Below, piece after piece: positions 1 to 9,387 of a DNA stretch of 64,000 nt. Numbering within the stretch: position 1 is the first letter of the stretch; every line of letters begins with the position of its first letter. The translations under genes were made by a program, and so were the position numbers. Origin of the DNA: Pelagibacterium lacus (GTDB lineage Bacteria; Pseudomonadota; Alphaproteobacteria; Rhizobiales; Devosiaceae); contig NZ_QQNH01000004.1 of assembly GCF_003345525.1 (NCBI RefSeq), positions 124,001 to 188,000 on the forward strand, read 5' to 3'. The notes under the pieces are model-generated. The model did not search any database and was not told where the DNA came from. It worked only from the letters and a program-made list of their open reading frames with translations.

Positions 1-165
1 GGCGATGGGATTTCCGACATCATCGAAATGCCGCGGGTGCATCCCTTCGTCGCGCCGATCCTCGCCTCCATCCCCGTCCAGCTTCTTGCCTATCACACCG
101 CCGTCTTCATGGGCACGGATGTGGATCAGCCGCGCAATCTCGCCAAGTCGGTGACGGTGGAATAG
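1..165 (+). CDS. glmS: Glutamine--fructose-6-phosphate aminotransferase, C-terminal fragment
   Basis: Partial: only the last 54 codons are inside the window. The enzyme makes glucosamine-6-phosphate from fructose-6-phosphate and glutamine, the first step towards UDP-GlcNAc for peptidoglycan and LPS. The visible peptide includes [20 protein letters not shown] and ends in NLAKSVTVE, which is the characteristic end of the second SIS (isomerase) domain of GlmS. It reads in frame from the first base to a TAG stop. It is convergent with recG, whose stop lies 10 bp away. Identification rests on this short but highly conserved tail. Confidence 0.93.
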   Translation, partial: GDGISDIIEMPRVHPFVAPILASIPVQLLAYHTAVFMGTDVDQPRNLAKSVTVE

Positions 166-175
166 GGGCGGAAAT

Positions 176-2281
176 TCAGCCCGCTTTGATCAGCGGAATG
201 GCGAGGTCCTTGCGGAACAGATAGAGCAGGGCGCGCAGCGCTTTGCCGTCCGGCCCCTTGAGGCCGGGATTGCGCTCAAGGGCAGCCCGGGCATCGTCAT
301 GGGCCATCTCGAGCAGATGGCGATGCACGTCCGGGACGGCGATGCGGTAGCCGGGCATGCCCGACTGACGCGTGCCCAGCAGGTCGCCCTGTCCGCGCAG
401 TTCGAGATCCCTTTCGGCAATGACGAAGCCGTCATCCGTTGTGCGGATGACCTCGAGCCGCTGTTTGGCGGTTTCGCTCAAGGGGTCGGAATAGAGCAGC
501 AGGCAGGCCGAACGGGCCGAACCGCGGCCCACGCGCCCGCGCAATTGATGCAGTTGGGCGAGGCCGAACCGCTCGGCGTGCTCAATGATGATGATGGTCG
601 CGTTGGGAACGTCGACGCCGACTTCGATCACCGTGGTGGCCACCAGAATCTGGGCGTCTCCCGACTGGAAACGCTCCATGGCCGCCTGCTTGGCGGCGGC
701 GCTCATCCGGCCATGCACCAGTTCCACTCGGTCGCCAAAATGTGTCTTCAACTCGGCGAAGCGATCCTCGGCGGCCACGACGTCGAGGATTTCGCTTTCC
801 TCGACCAGGGGGCAGACCCAATAGGCCTGAGCGCCGTCCTCCAGCCTGCGCGCCAGCCGGGCGATGACCCGGTCATATTCGGAAACCGGCAGGACGGCGG
901 TATCGATCGGTTGACGCCCGGCTGGTTTTTCCCGCAGCACGGAGACGTCCATATCGCCGAAATGGGTGAGAACCAGCGTACGGGGAATGGGGGTCGCCGT
1001 CATAACCAGAAGGTCGGTCTTCACGCCCTTTTCCGACAGAGCCAGTCGCTGATGCACGCCGAAACGGTGCTGCTCGTCGACGACCGTCAAGCCGAGATTG
1101 TGGAATTCGACGCCGCTCTGGAACAGGGCGTGGGTCCCCAAGGCAATGGTGATGGTGCCATCGGCCAGCCCCGCCAGCGCGGCGCGTTTTTCGCTGGAGG
1201 TCATCTTGCCCGTCACCATGACGATGCCGAGCCCGGCCGCTTCCGCCAATGGCTTTAGGGTCCTGAAGTGCTGGTTGGCGAGGATTTCGGTCGGGGCCAT
1301 CAACGCCGATTGCGCGCCGTCTTCGGCGACCATGGCCATGGCCATAAGAGCGACCACCGTCTTGCCCGAGCCGACATCGCCCTGCAAGAGCCGCGACATG
1401 CGCACCGGCTTTTCCAGGTCCTCGCGGATGTCTGCGACGGCGAGGCGCTGGCCGTCGGTCAACGCGAAGGACAGGGCGGTTTCCACCTTCTGCGTCAGCT
1501 CGCCGGTCATGGTCCGCGCACGGCCGGAGGCCTTGGTCATGGTCTGGCGGATGAGGCCCAGGGCCAGTTGGCCGGCCAGGTATTCGTCATAGGCCAGCCG
1601 CATGCGCGAGGGCGAAACGATATCACCTTCGCTGGGGCGCTGGGGAGCGTGGATGTGCCGCAGCGCCTCGGAAAAGCCCGGCCAGTTCATGATCGTCCGC
1701 CGGTCCTTGCCGATCCATTCGGGGATGATCGGGACAAGGTCGAGCGCGGCGGCAATGACCTTGCGCAGCGCCTTCGAGGACAACCCGTGGGTGAGGGGAT
1801 AGACCGGCTCGACCATGGGTAGCTTGTCGAGTTCGTCCGGAGCGACGATATAGTCGGGGTGGGTCATCTGCTTCTCGCGCCCGAAAAACCCGATCTCTCC
1901 GGAAACGTACCTTACCTCGCCGATGGGGAACTGGCGCTCGACCCAGCCGCCCTTGGCGCCGAAAAAGCTCAGCGTGATCTCGCCGGTTTCATCATGGGCC
2001 TTGATGCGCAAGGGAGAGCGGGAATTGCGCGGCGGCACGATATGATCGTCGATATGGAGTTTCAGGGTGACTATGGCTCCGACCGGCGCATAGGCGACGC
2101 CGTTCTGCGCCCGCCGATCGATGATGCCCGTGGGCATGTGCATCAGGATGTCGAGTGCGATGGCGTCCTGCCCCTCGGGCGACCCGAAGAACCTGGCGAA
2201 CAGTGCGCCCAATTGCGGACCGACGCCTTTCATCGAGTTCAGGGACTTGAAAAGAGGATTGAGCAGGACGGGGCGTGGCAC
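176..2281 (-). CDS. recG: ATP-dependent DNA helicase RecG
   Basis: 701 aa, a normal RecG length. RecG regresses stalled replication forks and migrates branched DNA. The N-terminal wedge/OB region lies at about residues 60-150. The helicase core has Walker A GDVGSGKT at 301-308, the DEQH box at 402-405 (VVDEQHRFG), motif III TATPIPRT and the motif VI region QLRGRVGRG. The C-terminal ELRGQGDLLGTRQSG segment is typical of RecG. It is convergent with glmS and divergent from sdhE; the 88-bp gap from 2282 to 2369 must hold both promoters. Confidence 0.97.
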   Translation of the reverse strand: MPRPVLLNPLFKSLNSMKGVGPQLGALFARFFGSPEGQDAIALDILMHMPTGIIDRRAQNGVAYAPVGAIVTLKLHIDDHIVPPRNSRSPLRIKAHDETGEITLSFFGAKGGWVERQFPIGEVRYVSGEIGFFGREKQMTHPDYIVAPDELDKLPMVEPVYPLTHGLSSKALRKVIAAALDLVPIIPEWIGKDRRTIMNWPGFSEALRHIHAPQRPSEGDIVSPSRMRLAYDEYLAGQLALGLIRQTMTKASGRARTMTGELTQKVETALSFALTDGQRLAVADIREDLEKPVRMSRLLQGDVGSGKTVVALMAMAMVAEDGAQSALMAPTEILANQHFRTLKPLAEAAGLGIVMVTGKMTSSEKRAALAGLADGTITIALGTHALFQSGVEFHNLGLTVVDEQHRFGVHQRLALSEKGVKTDLLVMTATPIPRTLVLTHFGDMDVSVLREKPAGRQPIDTAVLPVSEYDRVIARLARRLEDGAQAYWVCPLVEESEILDVVAAEDRFAELKTHFGDRVELVHGRMSAAAKQAAMERFQSGDAQILVATTVIEVGVDVPNATIIIIEHAERFGLAQLHQLRGRVGRGSARSACLLLYSDPLSETAKQRLEVIRTTDDGFVIAERDLELRGQGDLLGTRQSGMPGYRIAVPDVHRHLLEMAHDDARAALERNPGLKGPDGKALRALLYLFRKDLAIPLIKAG

Positions 2282-2369
2282 GACTCGTTTCCGGCATGTA
2301 TGAACGGATGCGGAACACTATCCGCAGATTGGCCGTTGCAAAAGGCTGACAGGCGGTCCAATCGTCGCT

Positions 2370-2681
2370 ATGAACTCCCACCCATTGTCCATGCAGGCCT
2401 TTACGAACTTGACCGAAGACATCGAAACGCGGCGCAAGCGCGTGCTTTACCGCGCCCAGCATCGCGGAACCCAGGAAATGGATATCTTGATCGGCGGGTT
2501 TGTCGCCGATCATCTCGCGACGCTCGATTCTGCCCTGCTGGACCGGCTGGAAGCGCTCATGGACCATGAGGAGACCGACCTGCAGGCCTGGCTGCTCGGT
2601 CAGCGTGGCGTGCCCGAAGAAGCCGACCAGGCGCTGATCGACCTCATCCGCGACCACAAGCTCGGGCAGGCCCGCCCGTGA
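2370..2681 (+). CDS. sdhE: Succinate dehydrogenase flavinylation factor SdhE
   Basis: 103 aa, DUF339/Sdh5 family. It assists covalent attachment of FAD to the SdhA flavoprotein of succinate dehydrogenase. The diagnostic RGxxE motif is seen in HRGTQEMD (residues about 31-38), followed by the five-helix segment HLATLDSALLDRLEALMDHEETDLQAWLLG, with the usual D-x-DLxxWL motif. Its TGA overlaps the GTG start of mfd by 4 nt, so the two are probably translated together. sdhE upstream of mfd and divergent from recG is, to my knowledge, a familiar alphaproteobacterial order. Confidence 0.93.
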   Translation: MNSHPLSMQAFTNLTEDIETRRKRVLYRAQHRGTQEMDILIGGFVADHLATLDSALLDRLEALMDHEETDLQAWLLGQRGVPEEADQALIDLIRDHKLGQARP

Positions 2682-5600
2682 TCGAAGTGCTGCGCGACAG
2701 GCCCTCCCGCATTCTCGCCAACGTCCCCGACGGCATGCAGCCGGCGGTCCTGGCGCGCGAAATCGAGGCGCGGATGAACGAAGCGCCGCAAGCGCCGGTT
2801 TCCATTGCCTTCGTGGCGCGGGACGGGCGGCGCCTGCAACGCATGGCCGATACCCTCTCGGCCATGCTGCCGGGACATACGATCCTCACCTTTCCCGCCT
2901 GGGACTGCCTGCCTTACGACCGCGTCTCGCCCAATGCCGTGACGATCTCGGCGCGCATGTCGGCGCTGGCGCAACTGGTCGATCCGAACATCAAGGGCGC
3001 CATCGTCCTCACCGCCGTCAACGCGTTCATCCAGCGCGTGGTGCCGCGCGACGTGGTCGAGGCCATGACCTTTTCGGCCGTGGCGGGCAATATGGTCGAC
3101 AGCGACCGGCTGATCGGCTGGGCGACCAATAATGGCTATCTGCGCGTGCCGACCGTTCGGGAAGCCGGCGAATTCGCGGTGCGCGGTGGCCTGGTCGATC
3201 TTTATCCGGCCGGGCACGATGCGCCGTTGCGCTTCGATTTCTTCGGCCAGCAGCTTGAAACCATTCGTACTTTCGATACCGAAAGCCAGCGCACCACGGG
3301 CAATATCAAGCGCGTGACCCTGGTGCCGATGAGCGAGGCGCTGCTCAACGAAGAGACCATAAGGCGGTTTCGGCGCAATTATACGACGGCGTTCGGCGGC
3401 AATACGGCGGATGATCCGCTTTATGCGGCGATTAGTGCGGGTCAGCGCTTCGCCGGCATGGAGCACTGGCTACCGTTCTTCTACGAGAAGATGGAAACCC
3501 TGGCCGCCTATCTGGGCGATGCGCCGGTCCTGTTCGACGAGCAGGCCCAGGAAGCGTTCGGCGAACGCCGGGATCAGGTTCTCGACTATTTCAACGCCCG
3601 CAAGGAAGCGCGGGAGCAGGGGACGACCGCCGGAGCACCCTATAAGCCCATCGCGCCGCGCCTGCTCTATACGGTCGATCAGGGGCCTTATGAGATCGTT
3701 CGCGGCCATGAGATCGCCGAGCTGACGCCCTTCATGCCGGCGGGCGAGACCCTGCCGGTCATCGATTGCGCCGGGCAGATGGCCCCGAGCTTCGCGGCCG
3801 AGCGGCAGGCGACCGACGTCAACCTGTTCGAGGCGGTTATCGCGCGCATCAAGACCGAGGCACGGGGCGGACGGAAAACCGTCATTGCCTGCTGGACCGA
3901 GGGCACACGCGACCGCATGGGGCAAGTGCTCAAGGATCATGGGCTCAAGGCCGTCAAGAAGCTCGAGAACTGGAACCAGATTTCCCAGATCAAGGTCGGC
4001 CAGCTCGGCCTGATCGTGATGCCGCTGGAAAGCGGATACATCGCCGAAGGCATCGCCGTCTTCTCCGAGCAGGACATTCTGGGCGAGCGCATCATTCGTG
4101 CCACGCGACGCAGGAAGGCGTCCGATGCGCTGACCGAGGCCAGCAGCCTTTCGGCCGGCGACCTGGTCGTTCATGTGGATCACGGCATTGGACGGTTCAT
4201 CGGGCTCAAGGCCATCGAGGTGCAGGGGCACCCGCATGATTGCGTCGAAATCGAATACGCCAAGGGCGACAAGCTCTACCTGCCGGTTGAAAATATCGAG
4301 CTGCTGACCCGCTATGGCGCGGAAGGGGCGGAACTCGACAAGCTCGGTGGCGTCGCCTGGCAGGCCAAGAAGTCCAAGCTCAAGAAGCGCATCCGCGACA
4401 TGGCGGAACAACTGATCAAGATCGCGGCCGCCCGCCAGATGGCCAAGACCGATCCGGTGGAGATCCAGACCGGCACCTATGACGAGTTTTGCGCCCGCTT
4501 TCCCTATGAGGAAACCGAGGACCAACTCGCGACCATCGATGCGGTTTTCGACGACCTCACCTCCGGGCGGATCATGGATCGCCTGGTCTGTGGCGACGTC
4601 GGATTCGGCAAGACCGAAGTGGCCCTGCGCGCCGCCTTCGTCATGGCGATGAGCGGTCGGCAGGTTGCGGTGGTCGTGCCCACCACCTTGCTTTCCCGCC
4701 AGCACTTCAAGACCTTCTCCGAGCGGTTTGCGGGTCTTCCGGTTCGCGTGCGTCAGGCATCGCGGCTGGTGCCGTCGGCCGAGCTCAAGGCGACCAAGGA
4801 AGGGCTCAAGGATGGCAGCGTCGATATCGTCATCGGAACCCATGCCCTGTTGTCCAAATCGGTGGGGTTCCGCGATCTGGGCCTGCTGATCATCGACGAG
4901 GAGCAGCATTTCGGCGTGGCGCACAAGGAGCGGCTCAAGGAAATGCGGGCCAATGTGCATGTGCTGACGCTGTCCGCGACTCCCATCCCCCGCACGTTGC
5001 AATTGGCGCTGACGGGCGTCCGGGACCTATCGCTCCTCGCCACTCCGCCCGTCGATCGGCTGGCGATCCGCACCTTCGTCTCGCCCTTCGATCCGCTCGT
5101 GGTGCGGGAGGCGCTGCTGCGCGAGAAATATCGCGGGGGACAGGCCTTCTATGTCTGTCCGCGCATTTCCGACCAGCCCGACATCGCGCAATTCCTGAAG
5201 GACCATGTGCCCGAGGTCAGCTTCGTCGTGGCCAATGGCCAGATGGCGCCGCAGCAGCTCGACGACACGATGAATGCCTTTTACGATGGCAAGTTCGACG
5301 TGCTGGTGGCGACGACCATCGTGGAATCCGGACTCGACGTGCCGACCGCCAATACGCTTATCGTGCATCGGGCCGACAAATTCGGTCTGGCGCAGCTTTA
5401 TCAGATCCGGGGCCGTATCGGACGGTCCAAGACGCGCGCCTATGCGATTTTCACCGTCCCGGCCGACCGCAAGCTCAACGATCAGGCGCAGCGTCGGCTC
5501 CAGGTGCTCCAATCGCTGGAATCGCTGGGCGCTGGCTTCCAATTGGCCAGCCACGACATGGACATCCGCGGGGCCGGCAATCTTTTGGGCGAGGAGCAGT

Positions 5601-6160
5601 CCGGCCATATCCGCGAGGTCGGGTTCGAACTCTATCAGTCTATGCTCGAGGAGGCCGTGGCTTCGCTGCGGGCCGGGCAGGTGGAAGAGGAGGAGAGCGC
5701 CGGTCAGTGGTCGCCGCAGATTTCGCTCGGCATGCCGGTCATGATCCCCGAGAGCTTCGTGCCCGACTTGCAGGTGAGGATGGAACTCTACCGCCGCCTG
5801 GGTGACCTCAACGACCCGCGCGAGATCGATGCATTCGGCGCCGAGATGATCGACCGCTTCGGTCCCTTGCCGGAGGAAGTGGAGGGGCTGCTCAAGGTGG
5901 TGCTGATCAAATCTTTGTGTCGAACGGCCAATGTCGAAAAGGTCGATGCCGGTCCCAAGGGGGCATTGATCACATTGCGGAACGGTGTTTTCCCCAATCC
6001 TGCCGGATTGGTGCGCCATATCGCAGATCCTGGCCAGGCGGCCCGGCTGCGCCCGGATCAGAAAATCATGTTTGCGCGCAACTGGCCGACGGCCGATCAG
6101 CGTCTCAAGGGCAGCGCGGCGATCCTGTCACGGCTGGCCAGCTTGGCCAGCGCCCAGTGA
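2678..6160 (+). CDS. mfd: Transcription-repair coupling factor Mfd
   Basis: 1160 aa, normal for the family. Mfd removes stalled RNA polymerase at DNA lesions and recruits UvrA. The order is: a UvrB-like N-terminal module (residues about 1-350), the CarD-like RNA-polymerase-interaction domain (LVVHVDHGIGRFIGLK, about 495-510), then a RecG-like translocase with Walker A GDVGFGKT and a DEEQ box (IIDEEQHFG), motif TLSATPIPRT and RIGRSKTRAYA, and the C-terminal TRCF domain. The GTG start at 2678 overlaps the sdhE stop. No truncation is seen. Confidence 0.97.
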   Translation: MIEVLRDRPSRILANVPDGMQPAVLAREIEARMNEAPQAPVSIAFVARDGRRLQRMADTLSAMLPGHTILTFPAWDCLPYDRVSPNAVTISARMSALAQLVDPNIKGAIVLTAVNAFIQRVVPRDVVEAMTFSAVAGNMVDSDRLIGWATNNGYLRVPTVREAGEFAVRGGLVDLYPAGHDAPLRFDFFGQQLETIRTFDTESQRTTGNIKRVTLVPMSEALLNEETIRRFRRNYTTAFGGNTADDPLYAAISAGQRFAGMEHWLPFFYEKMETLAAYLGDAPVLFDEQAQEAFGERRDQVLDYFNARKEAREQGTTAGAPYKPIAPRLLYTVDQGPYEIVRGHEIAELTPFMPAGETLPVIDCAGQMAPSFAAERQATDVNLFEAVIARIKTEARGGRKTVIACWTEGTRDRMGQVLKDHGLKAVKKLENWNQISQIKVGQLGLIVMPLESGYIAEGIAVFSEQDILGERIIRATRRRKASDALTEASSLSAGDLVVHVDHGIGRFIGLKAIEVQGHPHDCVEIEYAKGDKLYLPVENIELLTRYGAEGAELDKLGGVAWQAKKSKLKKRIRDMAEQLIKIAAARQMAKTDPVEIQTGTYDEFCARFPYEETEDQLATIDAVFDDLTSGRIMDRLVCGDVGFGKTEVALRAAFVMAMSGRQVAVVVPTTLLSRQHFKTFSERFAGLPVRVRQASRLVPSAELKATKEGLKDGSVDIVIGTHALLSKSVGFRDLGLLIIDEEQHFGVAHKERLKEMRANVHVLTLSATPIPRTLQLALTGVRDLSLLATPPVDRLAIRTFVSPFDPLVVREALLREKYRGGQAFYVCPRISDQPDIAQFLKDHVPEVSFVVANGQMAPQQLDDTMNAFYDGKFDVLVATTIVESGLDVPTANTLIVHRADKFGLAQLYQIRGRIGRSKTRAYAIFTVPADRKLNDQAQRRLQVLQSLESLGAGFQLASHDMDIRGAGNLLGEEQSGHIREVGFELYQSMLEEAVASLRAGQVEEEESAGQWSPQISLGMPVMIPESFVPDLQVRMELYRRLGDLNDPREIDAFGAEMIDRFGPLPEEVEGLLKVVLIKSLCRTANVEKVDAGPKGALITLRNGVFPNPAGLVRHIADPGQAARLRPDQKIMFARNWPTADQRLKGSAAILSRLASLASAQ

Positions 6161-6300
6161 CACAGTTGGGCAACAGGGCCGCCGCAATGGCATTGGCAGA
6201 GCCGAGAGGTCATGTTATTGCCCGAATTCGCCGCTCTTGAACGTGTCTGAAACCCAATGATTCCGGCGGGGAAACCCTGCCCAGAGCAACAGGACATTCC

Positions 6301-6981
6301 ATGAAACTCTTCGACGCGATACTTGCAGGCGCTGTTGCCGCGGGACTGATGTTCTCATTCGCAGGTGGGGCGTTCGCACAAGATTCCGCCGAGGCGGGCA
6401 TGATCGACCTGGCGAACGAGGAAAGCGATGCCACCAATAACTGGCTGAAGGTGTGCAGCGAACTGGACGATGGTGGGCAGGCCTGCATCATGCGGCAGGT
6501 GGTGACCAATACCGGCGTCTTCACCGGTTCGTTCCTGCTGCGCAACGATCCGAGCCAGGAAAGCCGCCTGCTGGCCGTTGCCTCGGTTCCGATCGGCGTT
6601 CTGCTGCCCTTCGGCCTCACCTGGCAGATCGACGGCGGCAAGCCGGTGCGCGTGCCCTATATGCTGTGCGATCCCAATGCCTGCTCGGCCCAGCTCGTGG
6701 TCAATGAAAGCTATATTCAAAGCCTCAAGCGCGGCAATCAGCTCAAGCTGATCGCCAAGAACCGCCAGAACGAAGACATTACCATCGCCATCAACCTCGC
6801 CGGGTTCACCGCGACCTACGACAATCCGGAAGGCATCAGCATTGAGGAACTGAACGAGGCCAATTCGACCGAGAACGTGCTCGAGCAGGTCCTGCAGGAT
6901 CGCGCCAACCAGCTGCGCGAAGAGATGGAAAATCAGTCCGCGCCGGCTACCCCCGGTGCAACCGAGGCGCCCGCGCAGTAA
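6301..6981 (+). CDS. Invasion-associated locus B (IalB) family exported protein
   Basis: 226 aa. The first 26 residues form a signal peptide ending AFAQD. The mature part contains the IalB-family pattern WxxxC (NWLKVC), a second Cys in QACIMRQ, then RLLAVASVPIGVLLPFGLTWQIDGG and a C-x4-C pair (CDPNAC) that probably forms a disulfide. The tail (EEMENQSAPATPGATEAPAQ) is low complexity. Named after the Bartonella invasion protein, the family is widespread in free-living alphaproteobacteria and its role there is unclear, so no virulence function is implied. It is a single gene with a strong terminator just downstream. Confidence 0.88.
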   Translation: MKLFDAILAGAVAAGLMFSFAGGAFAQDSAEAGMIDLANEESDATNNWLKVCSELDDGGQACIMRQVVTNTGVFTGSFLLRNDPSQESRLLAVASVPIGVLLPFGLTWQIDGGKPVRVPYMLCDPNACSAQLVVNESYIQSLKRGNQLKLIAKNRQNEDITIAINLAGFTATYDNPEGISIEELNEANSTENVLEQVLQDRANQLREEMENQSAPATPGATEAPAQ

Positions 6982-7007
6982 CGGGACAGGTTTTGCAGAT
7001 GATTTGA

Positions 7008-7034
7008 GGGCGGATCGTTCGATCCGCCCTTTTT
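7008..7034 (+). terminator. Rho-independent terminator after the IalB-family gene
   Basis: Perfect 10-bp stem GGGCGGATCG / CGATCCGCCC (7008-7017 with 7020-7029), followed directly by TTTTTA. The T-tract overlaps the stop codon of the minus-strand hydroxylase gene, so the element may also insulate the two convergent genes. Confidence 0.9.
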
Positions 7035-8187
7035 ATTTGCCGAGGCCGAAGGCCATGGCGCGCTTTCGCATCGGCGGGAAGGTCTTGAGGCCCCAGAGGC
7101 CGACGCTGCGCAGCATTTGGGCCGGAAGGTGCGGTGAAAGAAGCGAGGTGAACAAGCCATCCACAAAGGCGCCGGTTCGTCCCAGATCGGCAGCGCGCAT
7201 CGTCGCATAGGCGCGCGCCACGGCATCGGCCCAGCCATAGGCGCCGGGATTGGCGGCGGCGAGGCATGCGTCGAGGTCCTCGACATCGCGCAGCCCCAGA
7301 TTGAGCCCCTGCGCGCCGATCGGCGGAAAGGCGTGCGCCGCTTCGCCGACCAGGATGGCGGCCGATTTCCCGGCCATATCGACCGACAGCGAGGAAAGCG
7401 GAAAAATGAAAGTCGGGGTCATCGGCCTGGGCTGGCCGAACAGGTTCTGCGATTTCTCCGCCAAAAGCCTGGCGAGGGTGTCGGGGGACTGCCGTGCCGC
7501 TTCCAGCGCTTCGGGCTTGTCGATCCACACCAGATTGGCGCGAAGTCCGCCGGCCGGGACGAGGGTGAACGGGCCGTTGGGGTAATGAAACTCGACGGAT
7601 TCGCCATCGAGCGGTCGCTGCAGTTCCAGATCGCAAACCAGGGCGGCCTGCTGGTATTTCCTCTCCCGTACCGTGATACCGGCCCATTGGCGAACCCGCG
7701 AGCCCTTGCCATCGGCGCCGATGAGCAGGTCGGCGGTCACTTCGCTGCCATCATCGAGGGTGAGCGACCAGCGGTGGTCCTCGCGATGGGCGCGCGCAAG
7801 GCTCGCCTCCCGCGTCGCAAGATTCGCTTCCGTTTGGCCGGCGGCGGCAAAGGCTTCATTCAAGGCAATATTGGGCAGGTTCCAGCCAAAGGATTCAAGC
7901 CCCATCTCCCCCGATAAGAACACGGTTTCCGGTGCGCGCAGCAGCCGGCCGGTGGCATCGATGATGCGGATGCGCTTGAGCGGAACCCCGATCGTGGCCG
8001 GGTCCACTACGAGCCGCGTGCGCATCAGGTATTCGACCGATGGCCCCATCAGAGCCGATGTCCGCCGGTCGGGGGGCGCCGCGGGTGCGATATGCAGCGT
8101 TTCAAAGCCCGCGCGGGCGCTGGCCACGGCTGCCGCTTTTCCGGTCAGGCCGCCGCCAATGACGGCGATTTGCGTTTTCGTCGACAT
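7033..8187 (-). CDS. FAD-dependent ubiquinone-biosynthesis hydroxylase, UbiH/UbiL family
   Basis: 384 aa. This family of class A flavin monooxygenases hydroxylates the aromatic ring of ubiquinone precursors. Seen: the N-terminal FAD-binding GGGLTGK motif (IAVIGGGLTGKAAA), the DG motif LIGADGKGSRVRQ, and the second FAD motif LVGEAAHAFPPIGAQGLNLG. The Glu in VGEAAH replaces the Asp of the usual GD motif; I believe this is common in alphaproteobacterial members. The ATG at 8187 is chosen because AAAGGTG lies just upstream and the Rossmann motif then starts at residue 9; an upstream start would add 33 unsupported residues. Which ring position it hydroxylates cannot be told from sequence alone. 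Divergent from the TerC gene. Confidence 0.85.
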   Translation of the reverse strand: MSTKTQIAVIGGGLTGKAAAVASARAGFETLHIAPAAPPDRRTSALMGPSVEYLMRTRLVVDPATIGVPLKRIRIIDATGRLLRAPETVFLSGEMGLESFGWNLPNIALNEAFAAAGQTEANLATREASLARAHREDHRWSLTLDDGSEVTADLLIGADGKGSRVRQWAGITVRERKYQQAALVCDLELQRPLDGESVEFHYPNGPFTLVPAGGLRANLVWIDKPEALEAARQSPDTLARLLAEKSQNLFGQPRPMTPTFIFPLSSLSVDMAGKSAAILVGEAAHAFPPIGAQGLNLGLRDVEDLDACLAAANPGAYGWADAVARAYATMRAADLGRTGAFVDGLFTSLLSPHLPAQMLRSVGLWGLKTFPPMRKRAMAFGLGK

Positions 8188-8348
8188 GGTGCACCTTTGG
8201 ACGTTTCGTCTGACATAGGCGTGCATAGCGGCAGCGGCAAGCAATTGCGGTTGCGCGAGCGGAAATTCTGCCGCTTTCTTGCCCATTGTTCATGGCAGAC
8301 CATGGCGGCGCCGGGGCGGGCGCGCGTTTGCAATTGCGAGGGCATGAC

Positions 8349-9380
8349 ATGCTGGATGTATTTGCTCAACCCGCCTTCTGGACCAGCCTCGTGCTGCTGG
8401 TCGGCATGGAAGTGGTGCTGAGCGCCGATAATTTCGTTTTCATCGCCGCCATGGCGGCGAAAATCCCCTCCGAACACCGGCGCAAGGTGCTGCGGGTTGC
8501 CCTGGCCCTGGCCGCGCTGTTCCGGCTGTTGCTGCTGTTTGGGGTCGTCTGGGTCATGGGGTTGCAGCGCACGGCCTTCGCCATCGCAGGCTGGGCGCCG
8601 TCCTGGCGCGAACTGGTCTTGCTGGCCGGAGGGTTGTTCCTCATCTACAAGGCCGTGATCGAACTGTATCTGCTCATCGAACCGGCCCCTGCCGCCCCGG
8701 TGGAGCCGATGCGCATATCGGAAAGCCTCACGATCGGCGTCTTGCAGATCGTCCTGATCAATGCCGTTTTCTCGGTCGATTCCATCATCACCGCCATCGG
8801 GCTGACACCCTATGTCGAAGCCATGGCCATCGCTGTGGTGGTTTCGGTCGGCTTTCTCTATTTTGCGGCCAGTCGCTTGGGCGACATCATCGCCGCGCAT
8901 CCTTCCGTCAAGGCGCTGGCCCTGGGTTTCCTGCTGGTCGTGGGCATGGCGCTGGTCGCCGATGGGCTGGGGTTCAGCGTGATGCGCCCCTATTTTTACG
9001 GCGCGATGATCTTTGCCATCCTCGTGCTCGCGGCGGCAAAGCTCGTCAGGTCGATCCTCGGCACGAAAAGAGTGGTCGAGGCGGCGAATGGCGGACAGAT
9101 CGAGCCAAGGTTCGATCCGGCGCCGGTCTTCGTGCCCGTGGAACCGGCCTTCGAGGACCCTGTTCCTGCCCCGGAGATAGCGGAGGAGCTGCACCCGGAG
9201 CCTCGGGAAGAAGACGCTCCACTTCCCACGGTGGACGTTGACGCGGACGAACCGGATCAGCCGGACCGCGACGATGAAACCCTTGGCGGGCAGGAACGCG
9301 CTGTGCCAAAGTCCCCCACCAAGAGAAGCGGTCGCCGGAATCGGGTCATGCGGCCGCGTACCGGGCGCAGAAGAGAGTAG
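8349..9380 (+). CDS. TerC-family integral membrane protein
   Basis: 343 aa. The TerC fold is visible: a first helix ending EVVLSADNFVFIAA and a second motif INAVFSVDSIITAIG. These two acidic D-containing helices are typical of the family, which in several bacteria acts in metal (Mn) export. About seven membrane segments fall between residues 10 and 235. The cytoplasmic C-terminal tail of roughly 100 residues is very acidic and then Arg-rich, longer than in compact TerC proteins. The start ATG at 8349 has GAGGG seven bases upstream. It lies 7 bp from the next gene, so cotranscription is likely. Confidence 0.85.
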   Translation: MLDVFAQPAFWTSLVLLVGMEVVLSADNFVFIAAMAAKIPSEHRRKVLRVALALAALFRLLLLFGVVWVMGLQRTAFAIAGWAPSWRELVLLAGGLFLIYKAVIELYLLIEPAPAAPVEPMRISESLTIGVLQIVLINAVFSVDSIITAIGLTPYVEAMAIAVVVSVGFLYFAASRLGDIIAAHPSVKALALGFLLVVGMALVADGLGFSVMRPYFYGAMIFAILVLAAAKLVRSILGTKRVVEAANGGQIEPRFDPAPVFVPVEPAFEDPVPAPEIAEELHPEPREEDAPLPTVDVDADEPDQPDRDDETLGGQERAVPKSPTKRSGRRNRVMRPRTGRRRE

Positions 9381-9387
9381 AATCAGC

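Noticed and set aside
3470-5002. 510-residue reading frame antisense to mfd, and other long antisense frames (for example 29542-31593 minus and 60149-62755 plus)
   Set aside because: They lie opposite strongly conserved genes, have His/Gly/Arg-rich low-complexity translations and no family motif. High GC at third codon positions keeps such frames open by chance.
6301-6981. IalB-family gene as a virulence factor
   Set aside because: The family is common in non-pathogenic alphaproteobacteria and nothing else in the window suggests a pathogen.
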